Positions 6,082 to 14,366 of a DNA stretch of 21,500 nt are shown piece by piece; positions within the stretch are counted from its first letter, which is position 1; each line of letters begins with the position of its first letter. The translations under genes were made by a program, and so were the position numbers. This DNA is from UMGS1696 sp964634795 (lineage in GTDB: Bacteria > Bacillota > Clostridia > Oscillospirales > CAG-272): the NCBI GenBank assembly GCA_964634795.1, contig CAZWLL010000035.1:1-21500 (forward strand), in the 5' to 3' direction. Under the pieces are notes generated by a model. It saw only the letters and a list, made by a program, of their open reading frames with translations, was not told where the DNA came from and did no database searches.

Positions 6082-7623
6082 ATGACACACAAACGGATTT
6101 TTGCTGTGCTGCTCGCAGCGGTAATGCTCTTGCAAAGTGCCGCTTTCACTGCATGCTCGGAAAATGCTCAGAACGAAACAGAAGCGGATGACAGCTCCAC
6201 GGCAGACGAAAGCATCGCCGATGCAGCTGACGAAACCGAGGGTGAAACCACAGCGGAAACGACGGACGGGCTTATCGGACTCGAAGTCGATTACGACTGG
6301 AAAGCGGGAGTCAAAGCCGCCGACTATGAGGGATATGAGTACACCATTCTCAACGGCAACACTGCGTCATGGTATTCCTACAATAATGTAACGGCGGAAG
6401 AAACCACCGGTGAGCCTGTTAACGATGCCATGTATGAGAGAATACAGCGCACTAATGAATTTCTCAACGTAAATGTAGTGGAAAGCTCCAATTCAGACTC
6501 CGCGGCGGAATTGAGAAAAGCGGTAACGGCGGGAACTAATGACTATGATCTCGCGCTCTGCACTCTTATGAACGACTATGCGCTTGCACTTGAAGGCAAC
6601 GTACTTGAGCTGAATTCACAGGTACCCGAGCTTGACATGAGCGGTGTCTGGTGGGATCAAAACTCTATAAACGACCTTACCATAAACAACAAGCTGTACT
6701 TTGTGACAAGTGACTTCGACACGACAAGATTCGACAGCATACGCTCGCTCTACTTCAACAAACAGCTCATCGAAAATTACGATCTTGAAAATCCGTACGA
6801 CATCGTCGACAGCGGAAACTGGACTGTAGACAAATTTATCGAATTGGCGGAAAAAGCCGTATCCGACGCAGACGGCGACGGAGTTATGACCGACATGGAC
6901 AACTACGGCTACATATGCTACGGTGAACTTGCGGCGGACCTTATATTCCGTGGCGCCGGTGTAAATTACATAGATAAGGACCCCGAAACGGGCAGACTTA
7001 TCGACGGTACATCAAACGAAAAGACTATCGATGTTTATTCGAAAATTTACAGACTCCTGTGGAGCGGAAACACAACATTCGATATAAGACAATCACGCTA
7101 CAGCTCATACCTTCGCGGCAAGGCTGACAGAATTCAGGAAGAGCTCTTCACCGAGGGCAGAATACTGTTCTACTCGGAATGCATGGCATGGACCAGAGTA
7201 CTTCGTGAAATGGAAGCTGACTTCGGCGTTCTTCCTCCTCCGAAATACGATGAATCGCAGGAAAGATACTACTCCGTTATGTTAAATCCGTTCATGCAAA
7301 TGATTCCCGCAACGGTTGAAAATCCCGAGCGAAGCGGCCACGTGCTTGACGTTATGGCTGCGGCTTCTCACGATACTGTAGTTGACGCGTATGTCAACAT
7401 AACGCTCTCCGGCAAGGTTGCTCGCGACAACGATACCGTACGTATGCTCAGACTTGTATTTGACGAGCTGTCATACAACATATATTTTGCGAAAATACCG
7501 TCTCGTTCTACTATTCAGTCGAATGTAAGCTCGGGCAAGGATAATCTCGCGTCATCTCTAAAATCCATAAGCAAGGTTATCACAAAAGTGCTTGACTCGA
7601 CAAACGCGGAATTTTTCGACTGA
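6082..7623 (+). CDS. Extracellular solute (sugar)-binding lipoprotein
   Basis: A 513-aa surface lipoprotein. A signal peptide of about 24 residues ends in AAFTAC with the candidate lipidated C25. An acidic, threonine-rich linker (about 26-63) lets the binding domain stand off the membrane. The body resembles family 1 extracellular solute-binding proteins of oligosaccharide ABC importers: YEYTILNGNTASW, the NDYDLALCTLMNDYALAL stretch, GNWTVDKFIELAEKAV and a late FAKIPSRSTIQSNVSSG segment. An EF-hand-like loop, DADGDGVMTDMD, follows the WTVDKF helix, a position common in these proteins. No permease or ATPase gene follows, so it is an orphan here and must borrow a membrane complex from elsewhere. 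The shared promoter block with GH172 points to a fructan-like or arabinan-like ligand, which is an inference. Confidence 0.85.
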   Translation: MTHKRIFAVLLAAVMLLQSAAFTACSENAQNETEADDSSTADESIADAADETEGETTAETTDGLIGLEVDYDWKAGVKAADYEGYEYTILNGNTASWYSYNNVTAEETTGEPVNDAMYERIQRTNEFLNVNVVESSNSDSAAELRKAVTAGTNDYDLALCTLMNDYALALEGNVLELNSQVPELDMSGVWWDQNSINDLTINNKLYFVTSDFDTTRFDSIRSLYFNKQLIENYDLENPYDIVDSGNWTVDKFIELAEKAVSDADGDGVMTDMDNYGYICYGELAADLIFRGAGVNYIDKDPETGRLIDGTSNEKTIDVYSKIYRLLWSGNTTFDIRQSRYSSYLRGKADRIQEELFTEGRILFYSECMAWTRVLREMEADFGVLPPPKYDESQERYYSVMLNPFMQMIPATVENPERSGHVLDVMAAASHDTVVDAYVNITLSGKVARDNDTVRMLRLVFDELSYNIYFAKIPSRSTIQSNVSSGKDNLASSLKSISKVITKVLDSTNAEFFD

Positions 7624-7653
7624 TGACCGATAAATAAAATATCACCGCATTAT

Positions 7654-7692
7654 AAAACGACCTGTGGTTATCAATTACCACAGGTCGTTTTT
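7654..7692. terminator. Bidirectional terminator between convergent genes
   Basis: A perfect stem of at least 13 bp, AACGACCTGTGGT (7656-7668) with ACCACAGGTCGTT (7677-7689), has a T run on the + side (to 7692) and A residues on the other side that become a short U run on the minus strand. It ends the sugar-binding protein gene (+) and the pyrK-pyrD-peptidase operon (-). Confidence 0.9.
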
Positions 7693-7694
7693 AT

Positions 7695-8402
7695 TTACTT
7701 TTTCGATTCCGAGAGCTCAGCCATTCGCCCTTCAAGTGTCTCATCGTTTTTGAATATAGACACATAGTCAATAAATGATTTGTTAAGCTCCTTCGGTGTT
7801 CTGTTATATACTTTTGTCAGTGCGTCGATTGAGTTTTTGTATTTGTAAAACTCCAGGTATCTGTCAATTCCGTACGAGGAAATCAGCCACTCCGTAAAAG
7901 CTCCCATAATCGGGTATGTAACCGAACAGCTCTCGGCAAAAAAAGCATCTTCGTCAAGCAGCTTGTCCACGTCAATGAACCTGTCCGACTTAATAAAGAA
8001 TCCCGTCCAATCTATGTTTTGAATTCCCCACCATTTTCGGTCGAAGTACATGGCCAATCCTTCTCGCACCGCGGAACATTCGGGTCTGTTTAAAGTATAG
8101 CTTACAATATGTGCATCCTCATGGAATCCGATGCATTGTGTCTTTTCGTTGTACACAGCATATATTTTATTCGGCTCATCGGCGAACCCGCTGCACGGCT
8201 CATTATCACCGTAAATGCGTCCCACCTCATCGGGAGTTTCACACAGGAAATATTCGATTTTGAATGTCGGCTTTGCCCTCAAAACATTGCAGATATATAA
8301 AAAGCATGCTTCCTGAAGAGATGCTATTTTAGAAATATCACTTTCGGCTTTTGAATTTGTATTGTAATTGAAGATATAATGCTCTGTTTCGTATTGCTTC
8401 AT
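7695..8402 (-). CDS. Putative zinc metallopeptidase, peptidase MA-like (gluzincin)
   Basis: A 235-aa protein with an HExxH zinc motif, HEDAH (94-98), followed by REGLAMYF (113-120). There E114 fits the third zinc ligand of gluzincins of the peptidase MA-like group. The N-terminal part (ETEHYIFNYNTNSKAESDI) matches the opening strand of that family, in which a peptide chain covers the active-site groove. No signal peptide or membrane anchor is seen, so it is probably cytosolic. It starts 19 bases after the pyrD stop with its own GAGG ribosome site and ends at the shared terminator, so it is the third gene of the pyr operon. A link to pyrimidine metabolism is not evident; the substrate is unknown. 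Confidence 0.7.
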   Translation of the reverse strand: MKQYETEHYIFNYNTNSKAESDISKIASLQEACFLYICNVLRAKPTFKIEYFLCETPDEVGRIYGDNEPCSGFADEPNKIYAVYNEKTQCIGFHEDAHIVSYTLNRPECSAVREGLAMYFDRKWWGIQNIDWTGFFIKSDRFIDVDKLLDEDAFFAESCSVTYPIMGAFTEWLISSYGIDRYLEFYKYKNSIDALTKVYNRTPKELNKSFIDYVSIFKNDETLEGRMAELSESKK

Positions 8403-8421
8403 TTATAATCCTCGAAATCAC

Positions 8422-9345
8422 TTAGGTGTGCGCAATTCCTATTATATCGCCGAGAGCTTTAATTCCGTATTTGTCCATAACCTCCGGCAGCTTATCTATA
8501 ATTTCGGGACAAACGTACGGGTTGTTCAGGTTTGCCGCTCCGACTTCAACCGCAGACGCGCCCGCCATCATCATTTGAAGTACATGCTCGGGTGTGGATA
8601 TTCCTCCTATGCCGACTATCGGTATTTTTACAGCCTCGTAAACCTGGTATACCATGCGCAAAGCAATCGGGAATGCCGCTGTTCCGCAGTATCCTCCCAT
8701 TTTATTTGCCAGAACAGGCTTCTTGCGCTTCAAATCTATTATCATTCCGTAAAGAGTATTGATAAGCGATACTCCGTCAGCTCCTCCTGCCTCACAGGCA
8801 CGCGCAACCTCCGCCACATCCGTGACATTCGGTGTAAGCTTCATAATAAGCGGTTTCTTTGTTACCTTGCGAAGCTTTTTTACAAGGTTTTCCGACAATG
8901 CCGCAGATGTACCTATGCATGAGCCGCCCTCGCTCACATTCGGACAGCTGATATTCACCTCATACCAGCCTATAATGTCGCTGCTGTCACTTTCATCAAA
9001 GATCTTTATTACATTCTCGTATTCATCGGGAGTAAATCCGCAAACATTGGCGAGAAGCTTTCCGTGATAAGTTTCCTTCAGTCTCGGAAGCTCGTTTTCG
9101 GCAACGGCATGAGCGCCCGGATTCTGCAAACCGATGGATATAAGCATACCCGCGTCGCATTCCGCGATACGAGGAGTATCGTTTCCGAATCTCGCCTCAA
9201 GAGTCGTTCCTTTAAACGAAAACGCACCGAGGCAATTTATATCGTATAATTCAGTGAATTCTTTACCGTATCCGAAGGTTCCGCTTGACGCTATAATAGG
9301 GTTTTTCAGCTCAATTCCGCACAGCGTTGTCTTGATATCAGCCAT
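8422..9345 (-). CDS. pyrD: Dihydroorotate dehydrogenase B (NAD+), catalytic subunit
   Basis: A 307-aa FMN enzyme that oxidises dihydroorotate to orotate in pyrimidine synthesis and passes electrons to PyrK. Class 1B features are clear: IASSGTFGYGKEF near residues 18-30, KGTTLEARFGNDTPRI (45-60) with the FMN/substrate lysine, IGLQNPG, NISCPNV (131-137) with the catalytic cysteine C134 (class 2 enzymes have serine), KLTPNVTDV, and the phosphate-binding VGIGGISTPEH and GASAVEVGAAN segments. The length is normal for the family. It follows pyrK by 9 bases; together they would form the PyrD2PyrK2 complex that uses NAD+. Confidence 0.97.
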   Translation of the reverse strand: MADIKTTLCGIELKNPIIASSGTFGYGKEFTELYDINCLGAFSFKGTTLEARFGNDTPRIAECDAGMLISIGLQNPGAHAVAENELPRLKETYHGKLLANVCGFTPDEYENVIKIFDESDSSDIIGWYEVNISCPNVSEGGSCIGTSAALSENLVKKLRKVTKKPLIMKLTPNVTDVAEVARACEAGGADGVSLINTLYGMIIDLKRKKPVLANKMGGYCGTAAFPIALRMVYQVYEAVKIPIVGIGGISTPEHVLQMMMAGASAVEVGAANLNNPYVCPEIIDKLPEVMDKYGIKALGDIIGIAHT

Positions 9346-9354
9346 ATCACTGCC

Positions 9355-10119
9355 TCACTTCCACAGTATTTCTTTCTTTTCGAGTACAGGACCGTCCTTG
9401 CATATGCGCTTGTAGCCTGTAACCGTTTTGCACGAGCATCCCATGCACGCTCCGAAGCCGCAGCCCATTCTTTCCTCAAAGCTGAACTCTCCCTCGATTC
9501 CTTCAAGGGCGGGAGAATTATACACAGCCTTCAGCATCGGCTCAGGTCCGCAGGTATAGAAGTAAGAAAATGTTTTACCTTCATTCTTCAGCACAGCCGC
9601 GGCATCGGTAACAAAGCCTTTTACTCCTACCGAGCCGTCCGCGGTTGCTATCGTCACATCGGCACCGAGCGCGGCGAATTCATCCTTGTAAAACACCTCA
9701 TCTGCTTTGTTGAAGCCGAGAATTACCATGGGATGCTTACCGTCCTCGATAAGCTTTCTGCACAGCATATAGAGCGGCGGAACTCCGACGCCTCCGCCAA
9801 GCAGAAGGGGTGTGTCGCCGCTTCTCGTCAGATTGTATCCGTTTCCGAGACCCGTCAGCAAATCAAGCTCATCGTTTTCCTTCATAGATGCCATTTGCTC
9901 TGTACCGCGGCCTACTACCTTGTAAATCAGCGTAAGCGTGCCGTCCTTGCCGTTTATACAATCACAAACCGAAATCGGGCGGCGCAGATATAATCCGTCA
10001 AGCTTTATATTAACGAACTGTCCCGGAGCAATACCGTCGGTGTCACCTGCAAGTGTCATGCGGTATACATCACGAGTCAAAGCGGTGTTGGTAAGTATTT
10101 TGAATTTTTCCTGTTTCAT
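9355..10119 (-). CDS. pyrK: Dihydroorotate dehydrogenase B, electron-transfer subunit
   Basis: A 254-aa FAD/[2Fe-2S] protein that carries electrons from PyrD to NAD+. It has the FAD-binding RRPISVCD segment (46-53), the LLLGGGVGVPPLYML nucleotide-binding stretch (106-120), the YTCGPEPML motif near 188-196, and a C-terminal iron-sulfur cluster site with Cys 220, 225, 228 and 240 (CGFGACMGC then a fourth cysteine); C230 is an additional cysteine. The start is the ATG at 10119, preceded by GGGAGG; an in-frame ATG seven codons upstream lacks such a site. It is first in the operon, behind a promoter and attenuator leader. Confidence 0.95.
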   Translation of the reverse strand: MKQEKFKILTNTALTRDVYRMTLAGDTDGIAPGQFVNIKLDGLYLRRPISVCDCINGKDGTLTLIYKVVGRGTEQMASMKENDELDLLTGLGNGYNLTRSGDTPLLLGGGVGVPPLYMLCRKLIEDGKHPMVILGFNKADEVFYKDEFAALGADVTIATADGSVGVKGFVTDAAAVLKNEGKTFSYFYTCGPEPMLKAVYNSPALEGIEGEFSFEERMGCGFGACMGCSCKTVTGYKRICKDGPVLEKKEILWK

Positions 10120-10168
10120 AGCTTTCCTCCCGATAAACAAATATGTTTATACAAATATGTTATCACCG

Positions 10169-10217
10169 AAAAAATCCCGACATGCGCAATGCGCAAAACA
10201 TCACGTAAGTCGGGATT
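10169..10217 (-). terminator. Attenuator-type terminator in the pyr leader
   Basis: On the minus strand AATCCCGAC (10217-10209) pairs with GTCGGGATT and runs into a U tract (to 10169). The loop contains the palindrome TGCGCAATGCGCA. It lies between the pyr promoter and pyrK, 50 bases before the start codon, so it must be conditional. Confidence 0.85.
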
Positions 10218-10248
10218 ATATTATTTTTCGATGAGTAAAAAACAACAT
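10216..10248 (-). CDS. Possible pyr leader peptide (10 aa)
   Basis: A short frame encodes MLFFTHRKII. An AGG (AAAAGG) lies 9 bases before the ATG, a good spacing. Its early codons fall in a U-rich stretch, and its stop codon touches the 5' arm of the attenuator stem. In E. coli pyrBI a translated leader with a U-rich, UTP-sensitive pause site controls such a terminator. That this works the same way here is inference; short frames with ribosome sites occur by chance. Confidence 0.35.
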   Translation of the reverse strand: MLFFTHRKII

Positions 10249-10327
10249 TAAACATTTCCTTTTCAAACTTTACTCTTTAAGATGAACCATAAAAACCGCA
10301 TCTGTTCGGTTCTCTCTTTACAGCTTC

Positions 10328-10356
10328 ATTATATCATTTAACGAATATCAAGTCAA
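10328..10356 (-). promoter_or_regulatory. Promoter of the pyrK-pyrD operon
   Basis: On the minus strand -35 TTGACT (10351-10356), 17-bp spacer, -10 TATAAT (10328-10333). It produces a leader of about 200 bases before pyrK. No PyrR-binding consensus was recognised in the leader. A small AACCG/CGGTT hairpin lies at 10294-10311. Confidence 0.85.
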
Positions 10357-10396
10357 GAACGAAAAGGAAACAAGATTTAAACTTTGCTAATGCTGC

Positions 10397-11029
10397 TCAG
10401 CGCTCGTAAAACGCGTCCTCCACTGCCGCGCAGAGATAATGATATACAGGCAGGTGAAGCTCCTGTACTCGGTAGGTCTCACAATCCCCTACTCGAATGC
10501 ATATGTCCGCAAGAGAGGAAAGCTTCGATTCTCTCTCTCCCGTCAGCGCTATCACGTTTATGCCTATGGCTTTAGCGATTTTCGCGGCATTTACTACATT
10601 GGCGGAATTGCCTGAGGTCGATATTCCGATTAACACGTCTCCCGCTCTGCCGAGTGCATATAATGCCTGCGCATACATCATGTCAGGCTCAACATCATTC
10701 ACAAATGCCGTAAGAAGTGCCGACTGTGAATGCAGTGACACGGCAGGAAGTCCGCACTGCAGTCCGTCTGCGAGACGTTCCCACTCATCGGGATAAAGCT
10801 TTTTCAAGGTATCTCTGTCGCTGTCGGGAATCGGACGCTTTTTCAAGAAGCCTTTAGACAGTTCTCCTACAATGTGATCGGAATCCGCCGCACTTCCTCC
10901 GTTGCCGCAGATAAGCAGCTTTCCGCCGCCGCTGTACATATTGATAAGCATGTTCACCGCACACTCTATCTCACCGCGGCATCCCGTAAGCTTCGGGTAA
11001 CGTGCGACCAGCTCGTTCAGTGTTTCCAT
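10397..11029 (-). CDS. SIS-domain phosphosugar isomerase, GmhA-like
   Basis: A 210-aa SIS-fold protein most like phosphoheptose isomerase (GmhA). It carries GNGGSAADSDHIVGEL (42-57), which matches the GmhA phosphate/substrate loop, and ISTSGNSANV (136-145), the second phosphate-binding loop. An insertion-like stretch of about 65-95 (KRPIPDSDRDTLKKLYPDEW) is charged. Its start codon overlaps the ROK kinase stop by one base (TAATG), so the two are translationally coupled. In this operon it would act on a sugar phosphate made by the kinase. Candidates are a mannose- or heptose-phosphate isomerase; the sequence alone does not decide. No clear terminator follows before the pyr promoter. Confidence 0.8.
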   Translation of the reverse strand: METLNELVARYPKLTGCRGEIECAVNMLINMYSGGGKLLICGNGGSAADSDHIVGELSKGFLKKRPIPDSDRDTLKKLYPDEWERLADGLQCGLPAVSLHSQSALLTAFVNDVEPDMMYAQALYALGRAGDVLIGISTSGNSANVVNAAKIAKAIGINVIALTGERESKLSSLADICIRVGDCETYRVQELHLPVYHYLCAAVEDAFYER

Positions 11030-11982
11030 TATTTACCGCCTTCCATAGCGAGCGTCAAAGCCGCTATATCTCCGATTTCGTCTCCGAGAAGCGCAGGCAA
11101 AACCTTTACCGCGCTGTATGTCTGCGTCAGGCATTCACGGCGCATGACGTCATTCATGTACTTCTCGATAAGATCATGCGAACGCTGGTATATACTGCCG
11201 ATAACTATAACCTCCGGATTTAAGATATCTACAAGGAGAGACAGACCCATGCCGAGCATTTGCGCCGCGGTTTTATATACCGCCACAGCTGTCTCGTCTC
11301 CCGCACGCGCCGCATCCGCAACACTCTTTGCCGTCACCGAATCAAGCTCACCGTATGATGAGCAGTACGCCGTCTTTTTCCCCTGCTGCAGCTTTTCTAT
11401 AGCGGCGGTTCTCGCAAGCATCGCTATTCCTCCGCCGCTTGAGAAGCCCTCGAATGAGCCTTCCTTGCCGTAGCCTACGGGGCCGTGCTCCGCAAGCCTG
11501 ATATGTCCTACCTCGCCCGCGTTTCCGTTAGCACCGTTGTAAATTTTTCCGTCAATGATAATTCCCGCGCCCATTCCCGTACCGAACGTAAGGAAAACCA
11601 TATTTTTTGTGCCCTTGCCCGCGCCGAATTTCCACTCGGCAAGTGCGCACGCGTTCGCGTCATTGCAAAGATACGCGGGAATACCGAGCCGCTTTTCAAA
11701 CATATCCGTAACTTTAATGTCGTCCCAACCTGGCAGATTCGGCGGCGACTGTATTATTCCGCGGACGGGGTCAAGAGGCCCTCCGCAGCTGATTCCGACC
11801 GACTTTACAGCCTGTGCGGATTCTTTTATCATTTTTTCCGATGCGTCAAGCAAAATACCGATAGTCTCTTCCGCACTGCCCGTCGGAATTTTAACCTTTT
11901 CTAAAACCTTACCGTCACTGTCGCCGAGTACGGCTGCGCATTTTGTTCCGCCTATATCTATACCTATATAGTTGTGCATCAT
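11029..11982 (-). CDS. ROK-family sugar kinase
   Basis: A 317-aa sugar kinase of the ROK family. It has the N-terminal ATP phosphate loop GIDIGGTKCAAVLG (7-20), the catalytic aspartate D108 in LCNDANACALAEW, FGTGMGAGIIIDGKIYNG (133-150) and the GEVGHIRL motif with H160. The usual ROK zinc motif C-x-C-G-x-x-G-C is replaced by V-G-Y-G-K-E-G-S (169-176), so the structural zinc site is absent. The start is the ATG that overlaps the mannosidase stop (TGATG); the ATG one codon later is equally possible, with GGAG five or eight bases upstream. Between an alpha-mannosidase and an isomerase, mannose is a sensible substrate, which is inference. Confidence 0.88.
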   Translation of the reverse strand: MMHNYIGIDIGGTKCAAVLGDSDGKVLEKVKIPTGSAEETIGILLDASEKMIKESAQAVKSVGISCGGPLDPVRGIIQSPPNLPGWDDIKVTDMFEKRLGIPAYLCNDANACALAEWKFGAGKGTKNMVFLTFGTGMGAGIIIDGKIYNGANGNAGEVGHIRLAEHGPVGYGKEGSFEGFSSGGGIAMLARTAAIEKLQQGKKTAYCSSYGELDSVTAKSVADAARAGDETAVAVYKTAAQMLGMGLSLLVDILNPEVIVIGSIYQRSHDLIEKYMNDVMRRECLTQTYSAVKVLPALLGDEIGDIAALTLAMEGGK

Positions 11983-14366
11983 CAATACTCCATGAAATCG
12001 CACTCACGGATATTTTCACCGACAAGCACGGTTTTTACCTCATCATGGCTGAAATGAAGAGGGAACTTTCTGCCGAACAGTGTAATCTTGCAGTCGGTAT
12101 CCTTACCCTCGCATTCATAGGCACGCAGAATATACGCTCCCGAATCCTCATGCTTTTTGAGCGCCGTAACTATTATATTTTCCTTTGAAACGTGAATACC
12201 CTCGAATTCCGTCGGAAGCTCGCCGCAGTGGAAGGTTTCCGATACGAAGAACGGCTTCATATTCAGCTCTTCCGCTTTCTTTTGGGTAGATGAAACCGAT
12301 ATATGCGGAGTTATGGCGTATGTGAATTCGTTAAGTCCCTGATCCTGATATTCGCAGAAGCTGTCTCTGTTCTCACCTGCGTAGTGATCGGCGTAAATGG
12401 CTCCGCGAAGCACTGTGAGAGACAGCATTCCGTCCTTCGCGTCAAAGCTGTATTTGCAGTCGTTGAGAACCGCGATTCCGTGTCCGTTTTTATCCTCTGC
12501 GCAGAACCAGCGGTGGCATACGTTTTCGTCACCGTTATTTTCACGTTCTATAGTGCCGAACGGTATCTCACACTTGATTTTCGGATTTTTAACTGCTGTC
12601 GGAATGCGGAATTTAAGCATTCTGTGATGCTCACGGAACATAACCTGTGTTTTTATCTCGACAACATCGCTGTCAGCTGTCATGTAGTAGTCGCGTCTTA
12701 CAACAGTATTCTCGCCCTCTGTGTAAGCTCTGAACATTACTCTGACAGGTCCCGAATCCATAAGCTCTACTCTGCCCGTGGTAAGCTCTGCCGCAACATC
12801 CTGGAACTGTTTTATTCCGTGAGCCCATGTATCACAGTGAGTATCGTCTATAAGCGTTGTTCTTGTCTTTTCGGAAAGAAGCTCACATTTGCGTACCTTG
12901 TCATAAAAGCTGCAAAGCTCTCCGCTATCCTTATCGAAAGCAATCTTTATTTTCGAGTTTTCAGCGGAATTTTCGGTAACGATAAATTTGTTCTCGTATT
13001 CTTTTCTTTCGCCGTGATATGTTCTGTAAAGCTTATAGCCGAGTGCGGGAAGATGAGCGATAAAGCCTGTTGCCCATTTATCTCCGCCGTTTGTTCTCGA
13101 AGCTCTTACGGTCTGTATCGGAAGCTCCTCATCGCTTTCGTCTGTTACAGTCGTCGCGTTTTCCGTAAGTCTTACAAACGCATCTATCTCCCACGGATGA
13201 GGATTAAACACTACTATCGGCGTTCCGAGATCGTCCGCAAACCATTTTCCCGCCCATTCTCTTCTGTCGGGAGTTACATCCTTTCCGCGTGAGGTGTCTA
13301 TGCTCCATGAAATCTGCTGGCAGGCATGATTAATATTTCTCTCACATATGGACTGAGCCTCTCCGTGTGCTATAGCCGCATCGTCATATGCTTCACGAAT
13401 ACTGCATCCGCCCATGATATCATGGAATTGGTTGAAGAGAATGTTCTTCCATGCTCTGTTAAGCTCCTCGCTCGGGTACGGATTATCGGCAAGGTAGCGT
13501 GACAGCGACAGATATCTCTCCGCCTCTACGGCATCGACCTCACTCTTTCTGTTGAGCTTTTTAATCAGTGAGCATGCACTGTAGCATCCCTTCGCGTGGA
13601 ACTGCAAATCGTCCTTTACAATCGGAAGACCTTCTTTATCTACAGCATCGAAATATTCATTCGGGGTTGAATATATGAATCTGTCGTCAAGCTCGTTTTC
13701 CATTTTTTCGAGAAGCTTTACCGTCGGTCCGCCGCCGTGGTTTCCAACGCCGTAAAACGCCATCATCTCATGCTCCGATGCCATTGACGCTACCTTCTCG
13801 AAATTATCGAAAATACTTAAGGTAAAGTTATACTGTATCGGAATGCGGTATGCCGTTACCTGCGATCCGTCCGCAGCTTCCCAAGTAAAAAGCGAATCCG
13901 GCAAATCTTTTTCGTGCGGTCCGGGACGCATGAAAACATAATTTTTCATGCCGGAATTCATAAGTATTTTCGGAAGTGCGCCGTTATGACCGAACGAGTC
14001 CACGTTATATCCCGTGTTTGCCGTAACGCCGAAATTATCTTTGAAAAATCTCTGCGAAATCAGAGCATGTCTCGCGAATGATTCACCTGACGGAATGTTG
14101 CAGTCCGGTTGGATGTACCATCCGCCCGTGATGCACCATCTTCCCTCCTTGACTCTCTCGGCAATCTCATCAAACATATCGGGGTCGCTTTCTTTAATCC
14201 ATTCATAGTAAGCGGCGCATGCCGATGTGAATTTATAATCGGGGAACTCATTCATTCTGTCGAGCGCGCTTCTGAAGGTTGCCTTTACCTCAGCGTATCC
14301 CTCCTGCCATCTCCACAGCCAAACGGGGTCGAGATGCGCGTTTCCTATAAGGTGAACTTTTTTCAT
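11982..14366 (-). CDS. Alpha-mannosidase, glycoside hydrolase family 38
   Basis: A 794-aa zinc-dependent retaining alpha-mannosidase without signal peptide, so it works inside the cell on imported mannosides. The N-terminal catalytic domain has the zinc ligands H11 and D13 in NAHLDPVWLW, the nucleophile D123 in GYNVDSFGHNGALPKI (also a zinc ligand), GVGNHGGGPT (206-215), and H315 in FNQFHDIMGG, the fourth ligand. The middle three-helix region (about 260-350) and the long beta-rich C-terminal part (about 375-794) follow the family layout. It is the first gene of an operon with the ROK kinase and SIS isomerase. The ribosome site is AAAGGA before the ATG. Substrates in this family include high-mannose glycan fragments and mannosylglycerate; which one applies here is unknown. 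Confidence 0.95.
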   Translation of the reverse strand: MKKVHLIGNAHLDPVWLWRWQEGYAEVKATFRSALDRMNEFPDYKFTSACAAYYEWIKESDPDMFDEIAERVKEGRWCITGGWYIQPDCNIPSGESFARHALISQRFFKDNFGVTANTGYNVDSFGHNGALPKILMNSGMKNYVFMRPGPHEKDLPDSLFTWEAADGSQVTAYRIPIQYNFTLSIFDNFEKVASMASEHEMMAFYGVGNHGGGPTVKLLEKMENELDDRFIYSTPNEYFDAVDKEGLPIVKDDLQFHAKGCYSACSLIKKLNRKSEVDAVEAERYLSLSRYLADNPYPSEELNRAWKNILFNQFHDIMGGCSIREAYDDAAIAHGEAQSICERNINHACQQISWSIDTSRGKDVTPDRREWAGKWFADDLGTPIVVFNPHPWEIDAFVRLTENATTVTDESDEELPIQTVRASRTNGGDKWATGFIAHLPALGYKLYRTYHGERKEYENKFIVTENSAENSKIKIAFDKDSGELCSFYDKVRKCELLSEKTRTTLIDDTHCDTWAHGIKQFQDVAAELTTGRVELMDSGPVRVMFRAYTEGENTVVRRDYYMTADSDVVEIKTQVMFREHHRMLKFRIPTAVKNPKIKCEIPFGTIERENNGDENVCHRWFCAEDKNGHGIAVLNDCKYSFDAKDGMLSLTVLRGAIYADHYAGENRDSFCEYQDQGLNEFTYAITPHISVSSTQKKAEELNMKPFFVSETFHCGELPTEFEGIHVSKENIIVTALKKHEDSGAYILRAYECEGKDTDCKITLFGRKFPLHFSHDEVKTVLVGENIRECDFMEY

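Noticed and set aside
10120..10320. PyrR-dependent attenuator
   Set aside because: No PyrR anti-antiterminator consensus and no sequence able to pair with the terminator 5' arm was seen; not excluded, but unsupported.
12303..13292. 329-aa open frame on the + strand opposite the alpha-mannosidase gene
   Set aside because: It is antisense to a clear GH38 coding region, its cysteine- and valine-rich translation resembles no family, and it has no ribosome site. The same holds for the other antisense frames at 8428-8922, 10874-11473 and 14729-15535.
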